From RGIG5612 sp017511185 (GTDB lineage: Bacteria > Bacillota > Clostridia > Lachnospirales > Lachnospiraceae), in the NCBI GenBank assembly GCA_017511185.1, contig JAFWLF010000104.1, positions 62,001 through 126,000 on the forward strand: a DNA stretch of 64,000 bases, read 5' to 3'. Under the pieces are notes generated by a model that saw nothing but the letters and a program-made list of their open reading frames with translations, was not told the DNA's origin and searched no databases. Made by a program: the position numbers and the translations under genes. Shown here one piece after another: positions 25,195-32,935 of the stretch (positions within the stretch are counted from its first letter, which is position 1; every line of letters begins with the position of its first letter).

Positions 25195-26247
25195 ATGAAT
25201 ATTCAAGATTATAAAGGTGTATATATCTTTGCTGAGCAGGTTGATGGAAAACTTAGCGGAATCGCATTTGAACTTCTTGGCAAAGCAAATGAACTGGCAA
25301 AAGATCTGGATACTGACGTAACAGCAGTTGTTATCGGCAGCGGAATTAAAGATCTTGCAGATCAGTTAGCTGAGTACGGCGCTGATAAGGTTATCGTTAT
25401 TGATGATCCGGAATGCAAGGAATACAGAACTGAGCCTTATGCACATGCATTAGCAAGTGCTATTAACGAATTCAAGCCTGAGATCATGTTAGTTGGTGCA
25501 ACACCAATCGGACGTGACCTTGGCCCTAGAGTATCTGCAAGAGTAGCAACTGGTTTGACCGCAGACTGCACAAGCCTTGATATTGGTGATTTCCCACTTC
25601 AGCCAATCCCGGGAAAAGAAGATGAGCAGCTTCACAAACAGCTTCTTATGACTCGTCCGGCATTCGGTGGAAATACCATCGCTACGATTGCCTGCCCGTA
25701 TAACAGACCGCAGATGGCTACTGTCCGCCCTGGTGTTATGCAGAGACAGGAAAGAAAAGAAGGCGCAAAAGCAGAAGTTATTGAATTCAATCCTGGTTTT
25801 GTCCCTAACAACAAATATGTAGAGATCCTGGATATCGTGAAATCCGTTTCTGAAACTGTTGATATTATGGATGCTAAGATCCTTGTTTCCGGCGGACGTG
25901 GAATGGGCGGTCCAGAAAACTTCAAGATCCTTCGCGACTTAGCAGACGCACTGGGCGGAGAAGTTTCCTGCAGCCGTGCCGTTGTTGATTCCGGATGGAT
26001 GCCAAAAGATATGCAGGTTGGACAGACCGGCAAGACCGTTCGTCCACAGCTTTATATCGCTTGCGGTATCTCTGGTGCAATTCAGCATCTGGCAGGTATG
26101 GAAGAGTCCGACCTTATCATTGCAATCAACAAAGACGAGACAGCTCCGATCTTTGATGTTGCTGATTATGGTATTGTTGGTGACTTATTCAAGATCGTTC
26201 CGGAACTGACCGAACAGATCAAGGCAGCTAAAGCAGCTAAAAAATAA
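25195..26247 (+). CDS. etfA: Electron transfer flavoprotein alpha subunit
   Basis: The 350-residue protein has an N-terminal EtfAB fold and the C-terminal FAD-binding domain, seen in GRGMGGPENFKILRDLA, SRAVVDSGW, GQTGKTVRP and CGISGAIQHLAGM. With EtfB it passes electrons to butyryl-CoA dehydrogenase. There is no ferredoxin-like extension at the N-terminus, unlike some clostridial EtfA proteins. AGGAGG precedes ATG 25195. It ends the operon, and a strong terminator follows 21 bases after the stop. Confidence 0.95.
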   Translation: MNIQDYKGVYIFAEQVDGKLSGIAFELLGKANELAKDLDTDVTAVVIGSGIKDLADQLAEYGADKVIVIDDPECKEYRTEPYAHALASAINEFKPEIMLVGATPIGRDLGPRVSARVATGLTADCTSLDIGDFPLQPIPGKEDEQLHKQLLMTRPAFGGNTIATIACPYNRPQMATVRPGVMQRQERKEGAKAEVIEFNPGFVPNNKYVEILDIVKSVSETVDIMDAKILVSGGRGMGGPENFKILRDLADALGGEVSCSRAVVDSGWMPKDMQVGQTGKTVRPQLYIACGISGAIQHLAGMEESDLIIAINKDETAPIFDVADYGIVGDLFKIVPELTEQIKAAKAAKK

Positions 26248-26268
26248 TACAAATCTCTATTAATTCTG

Positions 26269-26299
26269 GAAGGCCCCACATAATGGGGCCTTCTTTTTT
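26269..26299 (+). terminator. Intrinsic terminator of the butyrate operon
   Basis: GAAGGCCCCA at 26269-26278 pairs perfectly with TGGGGCCTTC at 26284-26293 around CATAA, followed by six T residues. Confidence 0.95.
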
Positions 26300-26327
26300 G
26301 TTATTAATTATTGATATTAGGCTATAT

Positions 26328-26509
26328 GTCTCAGTATTCTAAGCGCCAGAACGGAATGCGATTTTTCTTCGCAAGCTGCATTGCCGGATCAATGACGCCG
26401 AGGACTGTTTGAGCGCAGCGAGTTCCGCAGGCGGCATTTTGATCATCCGGAAGTGCAGCGAGCGTTAGAAAAATTCGCGCTGACGGGATGGTGCTTAGAA
26501 TACTGAGAC
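26328..26509. repeat. 182-bp palindromic intergenic element
   Basis: GTCTCAGTATTCTAAGC at 26328-26344 is the exact reverse complement of 26493-26509, and pairing extends four more bases with one G-U. Inside, the two halves remain similar as reverse complements: both arms share a TTTTTCT run, a GCTGCA and a CCGGAT segment in the same order. The apex is G+C-rich. The whole could fold into one long, interrupted hairpin. There is no open reading frame of note. It fills most of the gap between the etfA terminator and the gap promoter and resembles a small non-coding mobile repeat. Confidence 0.75.
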
Positions 26510-26527
26510 AACTTTGTCCTAATCTCA

Positions 26528-26555
26528 TTGAATAATACGTTTTTCATGTTATAAT
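26528..26555 (+). promoter_or_regulatory. Promoter of gap
   Basis: TTGAAT at 26528-26533 and TATAAT at 26550-26555 are separated by 16 bases, and TG at 26547-26548 makes an extended -10 element. Confidence 0.75.
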
Positions 26556-26597
26556 ATTTTTGTAAAAATATGCAAATCATTCCAGGAGGATAAATAC

Positions 26598-27626
26598 ATG
26601 GCTAAAAAGAGAATTGCAATCAATGGTTTTGGACGGATCGGCCGTCTGGCTTTCCGTGTTCTTTATCAGGATCCGGATGTAGAAGTTGTTTGTATTAACT
26701 GCTCCCATCCAACTTCCGAGATCGCTCATTTGTTAAAATATGACTCGACATACAGAAGATTTGTCGACGCAGACAAAGTAAAAGCATTAAAAGATTCCAT
26801 TAAGATCGGTGATTATAAGATCGCTATCACGGGAGAGCGTGACGCAAAGAATCTTCCGTGGAAAGAAATGGCAATCGATCTGGTCATTGACTGTACAGGC
26901 GTTTACAAAACAACAGAAAAAGCTATGGCACATATTGAAGCCGGCGCTAAAAAGGTTCTGATCTCCTGCCCGGGTGACGAAAAAATGCCTACGATCGTTT
27001 ATGGTGTAAACGAAAAGACATTAAAGAAATCCGACAAGATCATCAGTGCTGCAAGCTGTACGACCAACTGCCTGGCTCCTATGGCAAATGCTTTAAACAA
27101 ATTTGCTCCAATTGAAAAAGGTTTTATGACAACGATCCATGCATATACAGGCGATCAGGAGCCGCTTGATGCATTCCACAAAAAAGGTGACCTCAGAAGA
27201 GCACGTGCTTCGGCTTACAACATCGTTCCTAACACCACAGGTGCTGCAAAAGCAATCGGACTGGTTATTCCGGAACTGAACGGCAAGCTGGACGGTGCTG
27301 CACAGCGTGTCCCGACATGCACCGGATCTTTAACAGAACTGGTTGCAGTCTGTGCTAAGAAAGGTGCAGATGTAACAGAGGCCAACATCAATGCATTTAT
27401 GAAGAAAGCTGCAAATCCATCTTATGCATATACGGAGGATGAAATCGTTTCTACCGATATCATTGGCATGGAGGCTGGTTCCTGCTTCGACGCTACACAG
27501 ACAAAAGTCATGGATCTTGGAAAAGGCAAATCTCTGGTTAAGGTTGTTGCATGGTATGATAATGAATATTCCTATACATGCCAGATGTGCCGTGTTGTGA
27601 AATATATTTGCAAGAAATTTCTTTAA
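26598..27626 (+). CDS. gap: Glyceraldehyde-3-phosphate dehydrogenase, type I
   Basis: The 342-residue enzyme oxidises glyceraldehyde 3-phosphate to 1,3-bisphosphoglycerate in glycolysis. NGFGRIGR (9-16) binds the nucleotide. The catalytic cysteine is C154 in SAASCTTNCLAP and the partner histidine is H181. The acidic residue that usually follows N34 and prefers NAD is replaced: the segment reads CINCSHP (C35). A similar IN-x-S signature occurs in the NADP-using GapB of Bacillus, so NADP or dual use is possible. GGAGG precedes ATG 26598. A terminator-like hairpin separates it from pgk. Confidence 0.95.
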   Translation: MAKKRIAINGFGRIGRLAFRVLYQDPDVEVVCINCSHPTSEIAHLLKYDSTYRRFVDADKVKALKDSIKIGDYKIAITGERDAKNLPWKEMAIDLVIDCTGVYKTTEKAMAHIEAGAKKVLISCPGDEKMPTIVYGVNEKTLKKSDKIISAASCTTNCLAPMANALNKFAPIEKGFMTTIHAYTGDQEPLDAFHKKGDLRRARASAYNIVPNTTGAAKAIGLVIPELNGKLDGAAQRVPTCTGSLTELVAVCAKKGADVTEANINAFMKKAANPSYAYTEDEIVSTDIIGMEAGSCFDATQTKVMDLGKGKSLVKVVAWYDNEYSYTCQMCRVVKYICKKFL

Positions 27627-27637
27627 ATCATAATTCC

Positions 27638-27668
27638 GGCCGGCCATTTCCAATGGCCGGCCTTTTAT
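27638..27668 (+). terminator. Terminator-like hairpin between gap and pgk
   Basis: GGCCGGCCATT at 27638-27648 pairs with AATGGCCGGCC at 27652-27662 around TCC, followed by TTTTATCTT. The T-run is short and no clear promoter lies before pgk, so it may be a partial terminator that sets the gap to pgk ratio. Confidence 0.75.
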
Positions 27669-27704
27669 CTTATTCCATAGAGAAAATTTCATAAGGAGAA
27701 GATC

Positions 27705-28898
27705 ATGTTAAATAAAAAAACAATTGATGATATTGACGTAAAAGGAAAAGTTGTTCTGCTGCGGTGCGATTTTAATGTTCCAATGAAAGATGGAAAGATC
27801 ACAGATGATACCCGTATTGTTGCAGCATTGCCAACTATCGCAAAATTATCCGGAGACGGCGGCAGAGTTATGATCTGTTCGCATTTGGGCAAACCAAAAG
27901 GAACGGTGAAAGAAGAATTAACACTTGCTCCAGTTGCACAGCGTTTAAGCGAATTACTTGGGCAGGAAGTACTTTTCCTGAAAGATGATGAAGTTGTTGG
28001 TGCTCATGCCACCTGGTTCAAAAGCAATATGGTAGAAGGACAGGTTGTGCTTCTGGAAAACACCAGATTTCGTCCGGAAGAAGAAAAGAATGAAGATAAC
28101 TTCAGCCAGGAACTGGCATCTTTATGTGATGTTTATGTTAATGATGCATTTGGTACGGCACACAGAGCTCATTGTTCCACAGCCGGTGTTGCTAAATTTG
28201 TAAAAGAATCTGCAATTGGCTATCTGATTGAAAAAGAGATCCAATTCCTGGGAAATGCACTGGATGATCCGGTCAGACCACTTGCAGCTATACTTGGCGG
28301 TTCTAAAGTTTCTTCCAAGATCTCCGTCATTGACCGTTTGCTTGAAAAAGTTGATATTCTGATCATCGGTGGCGGTATGGCTTATACCTTTATCAAAGCA
28401 AAAGGTGGGAAGATCGGCAAATCACTTGTAGAAGACGATTATCTGGAATACGCTGTAAACATGGAAAAGAAAGCAGCTGAGAAAGGTGTTAAACTGCTTC
28501 TTCCGGTTGATACAGTGATTGCTTCAGAGCTTTCCAACGATGTCCCTTATGAAACTGTCGATATCATGAATATCCCGGATGACAAAATGGGCGTTGATAT
28601 TGGTGAAAAATCCATCCAGCTTTTTGAAGAGGCTTTAAAGGATGTGAAGACTGTCATCTGGAACGGACCAATGGGAGTCTTTGAAGTTCCTCATTTTGCT
28701 GAAGGAACTAAGCAGATTGCAAAAACATTAGCAGAAATGGATGCTATCACCATCATTGGGGGCGGTGACAGTGCAGCCGCTGTAAATGAATTAGGCTACG
28801 GTGATAAAATGACGCTTATCTCCACTGGCGGCGGTGCTTCTTTAGAATTCCTTGAAGGGAAAGAGCTTCCGGGAATTACTGCTATTCAGGATAAATAA
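27705..28898 (+). CDS. pgk: Phosphoglycerate kinase
   Basis: Pgk makes ATP from 1,3-bisphosphoglycerate. The 397-residue protein shows the N-terminal substrate loop LLRCDFNVPMKDGKI, LGGSKVSSKI, and the nucleotide site in WNGPMGVFE and GGGDSAAAV near the C-terminus. The length is standard. AAGGAG precedes ATG 27705. It lies 78 bases after gap and is followed by a palindromic element and tpiA, making the usual gap-pgk-tpiA order. Confidence 0.97.
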   Translation: MLNKKTIDDIDVKGKVVLLRCDFNVPMKDGKITDDTRIVAALPTIAKLSGDGGRVMICSHLGKPKGTVKEELTLAPVAQRLSELLGQEVLFLKDDEVVGAHATWFKSNMVEGQVVLLENTRFRPEEEKNEDNFSQELASLCDVYVNDAFGTAHRAHCSTAGVAKFVKESAIGYLIEKEIQFLGNALDDPVRPLAAILGGSKVSSKISVIDRLLEKVDILIIGGGMAYTFIKAKGGKIGKSLVEDDYLEYAVNMEKKAAEKGVKLLLPVDTVIASELSNDVPYETVDIMNIPDDKMGVDIGEKSIQLFEEALKDVKTVIWNGPMGVFEVPHFAEGTKQIAKTLAEMDAITIIGGGDSAAAVNELGYGDKMTLISTGGGASLEFLEGKELPGITAIQDK

Positions 28899-28907
28899 AT
28901 TATATGA

Positions 28908-28999
28908 TTCCGCGCCGTGAACCTCGGCAGTGGGCGTTCTCTCGAAAAACTGCATTCGCAATGTTTTTCTCGAGAAACCACTTGCCGTCCCGGCGCGAA
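28908..28999. repeat. 92-bp imperfect palindrome between pgk and tpiA
   Basis: CGCGCCG at 28911-28917 pairs with CGGCGCG at 28991-28997. Inside, CGGCA and GTGG segments and a longer CTCTCGAAAAAC/GTTTTTCTCGAG pair continue the stem up to an apical loop near 28951-28962. No T-run follows. The element is much richer in G+C than its surroundings and ends about ten bases before the tpiA ribosome binding site. Confidence 0.7.
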
Positions 29000-29020
29000 A
29001 TAAAGGAGAATTTTTAAAAT

Positions 29021-29770
29021 ATGAGAAATAAGATAATTGCCGGCAACTGGAAAATGAACAAGACCCCGCAGGAAGCAAAAGAGTTGATCAAAGAATTGGC
29101 TCCTTTGGTTAATGACAGCGAAGATGATGTCGTTTTCTGCGTTCCATTTGTAGATATTCCGGCTGCTATCGATGCGCTGAAAGGTACCAATATTGCTGTG
29201 GGCGCCCAAAATATGCATTGGGAAGAAAAGGGAGCATATACAGGCGAAATCTCTGCTGATATGTTATATGAACTTGGAGTGGAATATGTGATCATTGGTC
29301 ATTCTGAGAGAAGACAGTATTTTGCAGAAACCGATGAAACCGTTAATAAAAAAATACATGCCGCTTTAGCTCATGAATTGATTCCAATCGTCTGCTGTGG
29401 AGAAACTCTGGAACAGCGGGAAAACGGAGAGACTCTGGATCTGGTTAAAGGTCAGATTGAAAAAGCATTTGAAAATATTTCTGCAGAAGATGCAGAAGGC
29501 ATCATTATTGCTTATGAGCCAATCTGGGCAATTGGCACCGGGAAAGTCGCTACAAAAGAGCAGGCTCAGGAAGTCTGTGCTTATATCCGGATGACGATCA
29601 ATGATCTTTATGGTGCAGAGGTGGCGGATCAGATCCGTATCCAGTATGGCGGTTCTGTTAATGCTGATAATGCATGTGAATTATTTGCAATGCCGGATAT
29701 TGACGGCGGATTAGTCGGCGGAGCTTCCTTAAAGAAAGATTTTGCCGGGATTGTAAATTATAAAAAGTAA
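29021..29770 (+). CDS. tpiA: Triose-phosphate isomerase
   Basis: The 249-residue TIM barrel interconverts dihydroxyacetone phosphate and glyceraldehyde 3-phosphate. Catalytic residues are all present: K11 in GNWKMNK, H94 in IIGHSERRQYF and E166 in AYEPIWAIGTG. AAAGGAG lies 12 bases upstream of ATG 29021. The stop codon shares its last A with the start of ruvA, so the metabolic cluster runs directly into recombination genes. Confidence 0.97.
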   Translation: MRNKIIAGNWKMNKTPQEAKELIKELAPLVNDSEDDVVFCVPFVDIPAAIDALKGTNIAVGAQNMHWEEKGAYTGEISADMLYELGVEYVIIGHSERRQYFAETDETVNKKIHAALAHELIPIVCCGETLEQRENGETLDLVKGQIEKAFENISAEDAEGIIIAYEPIWAIGTGKVATKEQAQEVCAYIRMTINDLYGAEVADQIRIQYGGSVNADNACELFAMPDIDGGLVGGASLKKDFAGIVNYKK

Positions 29771-30366
29771 TGATCGGATACATCAAAGGCATTGTTGCCC
29801 AAATCAATGATAACCATATTGTTTTAGATAATCATGGCATTGGCTACATTATCCAAATGCCGTTATCTTCTATGGTTTCCCTGACAGAAGGGGATGAGGT
29901 GACAATTTATACTTATATGGCTTTTGGAAAAGAGGATGTCTCCCTTTGCGGATTTACTTCCGGAAGCGAACTTGAGATGTTCAAAATGCTTCTAAAAGTC
30001 AGCGGAATCGGTCCTAAAGATGCTTTAAACATTTTATCCGGGGTCAGTGTTGATACTTTGAAAATGGCCATTGCTTCCGGTGATGATAAATTGATCGCAG
30101 CATCCAAAGGGATTAGTGCGAAAACGGCACAGAAGATCATCGTGGAGCTTAAGGGCAAAATGAGTAAAGAACTCCTTTCCGTTGGGACGGATGTCCGTAA
30201 AGCTGCTTCAAAAGATGATGACCGCGTGAACGAGGCGATCAATGCAGTTGTTGCAACCGGATTTGACCGGACCAGCTGTGTCAGGGCACTTGCAAATATA
30301 CAGATCAGTGATCAGGTGACTGTCGATGAGATCATTGACCTGATCTTTGCAAATATTACCTTTTAA
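29770..30366 (+). CDS. ruvA: Holliday junction DNA helicase subunit RuvA
   Basis: RuvA binds four-way DNA junctions and loads the RuvB motor. The 198-residue protein begins MIGYIKGIVAQI, as usual for the OB-fold domain I. Domain II holds the helix-hairpin-helix segments (KVSGIGPKDALNIL and KGISAKTAQKIIVELKG), and domain III (about 150-198) contacts RuvB. The start overlaps the tpiA stop by one base and has no ribosome binding site of its own, so translation is probably coupled. ruvB follows. Confidence 0.95.
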   Translation: MIGYIKGIVAQINDNHIVLDNHGIGYIIQMPLSSMVSLTEGDEVTIYTYMAFGKEDVSLCGFTSGSELEMFKMLLKVSGIGPKDALNILSGVSVDTLKMAIASGDDKLIAASKGISAKTAQKIIVELKGKMSKELLSVGTDVRKAASKDDDRVNEAINAVVATGFDRTSCVRALANIQISDQVTVDEIIDLIFANITF

Positions 30367-30405
30367 CAAAATAATCACATTCAAAAGATACAATCGGAAA
30401 CTGTT

Positions 30406-31410
30406 ATGGCGAAAGACGCAATCAATACAAATCTGATCATGGAGGAAAAAGAGGTCGAGAATAATCTCAGACCTCAGGATTTTGATTCCTATATTGGTCA
30501 GGAAAAGATCAAAAATAATCTGAAGATCTATATCCAAGCGGCTAATGAGAGAAATGAGCCGATCGATCATGTTCTTCTTTACGGCCCTCCGGGACTCGGC
30601 AAAACAACTTTGGCCGGGATTATTGCTAATTCCATGGGCAGAAGTATGAAGATTGTTTCCGGTCCTGCCATTGAATATCCGGGTGAGATCCTGGCTATCA
30701 TAAAACAGCTTCCAAAAGGTGGTGTCCTTTTCGTAGATGAAATACATCGTTTAAGCAAGCCGGTTGAGGAAGCTTTGTATTCTGTGATGGAGGACTTTGC
30801 TTTTGATGCTGTGATAGAAAATGGAGAGCAGACCACTGTCCGGCGTATCTCTGTTGACCGTTTTACTTTGATCGGCGCTACAACAAGAGCTGGTCTGTTA
30901 TCAGCTCCATTGCGTGACCGTTTTGGTATTATACATAGAATGGAGTATTACGAACCTGAGGAATTGGCCAAAATCGTTATCAACTCTGCTAAAAAACTAG
31001 CTATTGATAAAGTCGATCCATCTGGTGCAATAGAGATTGGAAACTGTTCCAGAGGAACACCACGTATCGCAAACCGTATTTTACGCCGTGTCAGAGATTA
31101 TGCACAGGTGAAAGCTGACGGAAATATTACAAAAGAAGTTGTTGACGAAACACTTGCTCTTTTAGATATCGATCAAAAGGGTCTGGATCTGACAGACAGA
31201 AATATTCTTCTGACGATGATCAGTAAATTCAATGGCGGGCCGGTCGGGCTGGATACACTTGCTGCTGCTATTGGAGAAGACCCAGGCACGATCGAGGATG
31301 TCTATGAACCATATCTTGTAAAATGCGGATTTATCAATCGGACGCCGCGTGGTCGTATGGCCACGGATTATGCCTATTCCCATTTAAACATGACCAAGAT
31401 CGAACCGTGA
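30406..31410 (+). CDS. ruvB: Holliday junction branch migration ATPase RuvB
   Basis: RuvB is the hexameric motor for branch migration. The 334-residue protein has Walker A GPPGLGKTT at 60-68, Walker B FVDEIHRL (D111-E112), the sensor GATTRAGLLSAPLRDRFG and the C-terminal winged helix containing PRGRMATDYAYSHL. It lies 39 bases after ruvA. Only a weak GGAAA site precedes ATG 30406. Confidence 0.97.
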   Translation: MAKDAINTNLIMEEKEVENNLRPQDFDSYIGQEKIKNNLKIYIQAANERNEPIDHVLLYGPPGLGKTTLAGIIANSMGRSMKIVSGPAIEYPGEILAIIKQLPKGGVLFVDEIHRLSKPVEEALYSVMEDFAFDAVIENGEQTTVRRISVDRFTLIGATTRAGLLSAPLRDRFGIIHRMEYYEPEELAKIVINSAKKLAIDKVDPSGAIEIGNCSRGTPRIANRILRRVRDYAQVKADGNITKEVVDETLALLDIDQKGLDLTDRNILLTMISKFNGGPVGLDTLAAAIGEDPGTIEDVYEPYLVKCGFINRTPRGRMATDYAYSHLNMTKIEP

Positions 31411-31414
31411 TCCT

Positions 31415-32935
31415 ATGACTGAGATCTTATTAACAGGCTCAAAATATCTTATCATTATTTTGTTTGCCTATTTTACCTATATATCTTTTCGCGTGCAAAG
31501 AGATGCGCCAGAGGAAAAAAAGAAAGGCAGTTATATTCTTCAGAGAGTGTTTCTGCTTTTGATCCATGCATTGGCTTATCTTTGCATCTGCATAAATATC
31601 ATCCAAAACCCGGATATCGGGCTGACTATTCCAAAAGTACTTGGATTCTATGCAGGACAGCTTGTTTATTTAGTGATCATGTCTATTCTGATCCCATCTT
31701 TTATTTCCTTGAGTAAAGGCATTAATAATGTCCTGTGTATGTTTCTTGCTATTGGATTTATTTTTCAGACCAGGCTGGATTTTGATACTTCTGTGCGTCA
31801 GTTTTTTATTGTATTATTTGGAACTGCTGCATTTCTGGTGTTTGTGTTCTTCTGCAAACGAGCAAAATTCTTAAGGAATCTGACGTGGATCTACTGCATC
31901 GTTGGTATGGCATTATTACTGCTGGTATTGATCCTGTCCCGTGTTACTAAAGGTGCAAAACTTGCGATCGATCTGGGGTTCTTTTCCTTCCAGCCAATGG
32001 AATTTGTAAAGATCCTGTTTGTCATGTTTGTGGCATCGGCATTCCATAAAACTAATAATTTAAAAACTGTTATCATCACGGCTGTTGCTGCAGCGATCCA
32101 TGTTTTAATTGTTGTATTTTGCCGGGATCTGGGGTCAGGACTGATCTTAAGTATTATTTATGTTTTAATGCTTTATGTCGCAACAAGGAAAGTCCGATAT
32201 CTTTTTATCGGAGCAGGAGGTTTTGCAGCCGCTGCCTTTGCTGCCTATCATTTGTTCAGCCATGTACGCGTACGTGTACAGGTCTGGCTTGATCCTTGGA
32301 CTGATATCGACAATAAAGGTTATCAGATTGCCCAATCTTTATTTGCAGTAGGTACCGGAGGATGGCTGGGGTCCGGAATCTTCCGCGGGTCGCCAAATCA
32401 TATACCGGTCGTTTCAAATGATATGGTATTTTCTGCAATTGCAGAAGAGATGGGTGCTATTTTTGCTATTCTTCTGATCCTTTTGTGCTTATGTTTTGTC
32501 CTGATGATGATGCGGGTAGCTATCCGGGTCAATAATTCATTTTATAAACTGCTTGCTTTTGGATTAGGAACTGCTTATGGCGTCCAGGTATTTCTTACGA
32601 TCGGCGGCGCGATCAAATTTATACCTTTGACAGGTGTGAATCTCCCGTTTATTTCCAGCGGAGGCAGTTCCATGCTGGCATCGATGGTCTTTATCGGTAT
32701 TATTCAGGCTCTATATGTCATTTCTGAAGCAGATGTAGAGCATGAAAGGGAAATGATCGCCCAGGGTGCAGATCTTGCTGATTTTTCCGGATTTGAGCAT
32801 ATAAAAAGGCAGCCGCATCATCAGCTGAAAACGGAAGAAACCGTGGATGCAGTAACACATATTCCGGCAGAAGAAAGAATCAAAAAAGTGGATGTGGAGG
32901 ATAAGATCCGGCATATCGATCCGGAAGATTTTTAA
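31415..32935 (+). CDS. SEDS-family peptidoglycan polymerase (FtsW/RodA/SpoVE type)
   Basis: The 506-residue protein has about ten membrane segments and the SEDS catalytic loop with D293 in VQVWLDPWTD. GYQIAQSLFAVGTGGWLG, FSAIAEEMG and LPFISSGGSSML are also diagnostic. SEDS proteins polymerise lipid II glycan strands together with a class B PBP. The last 60 residues are a charged cytoplasmic tail. It starts four bases after ruvB without a ribosome binding site, and the PBP gene follows with no spacer. Whether it serves elongation, division or sporulation cannot be decided from the sequence. Confidence 0.92.
   Translation: MTEILLTGSKYLIIILFAYFTYISFRVQRDAPEEKKKGSYILQRVFLLLIHALAYLCICINIIQNPDIGLTIPKVLGFYAGQLVYLVIMSILIPSFISLSKGINNVLCMFLAIGFIFQTRLDFDTSVRQFFIVLFGTAAFLVFVFFCKRAKFLRNLTWIYCIVGMALLLLVLILSRVTKGAKLAIDLGFFSFQPMEFVKILFVMFVASAFHKTNNLKTVIITAVAAAIHVLIVVFCRDLGSGLILSIIYVLMLYVATRKVRYLFIGAGGFAAAAFAAYHLFSHVRVRVQVWLDPWTDIDNKGYQIAQSLFAVGTGGWLGSGIFRGSPNHIPVVSNDMVFSAIAEEMGAIFAILLILLCLCFVLMMMRVAIRVNNSFYKLLAFGLGTAYGVQVFLTIGGAIKFIPLTGVNLPFISSGGSSMLASMVFIGIIQALYVISEADVEHEREMIAQGADLADFSGFEHIKRQPHHQLKTEETVDAVTHIPAEERIKKVDVEDKIRHIDPEDF

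Noticed and set aside
26328..26509. The 182-base palindrome as a 6S RNA gene
   Set aside because: Its length and hairpin shape are similar, but the long perfect outer arms and symmetrical halves fit a palindromic repeat better, and no promoter or terminator brackets it.
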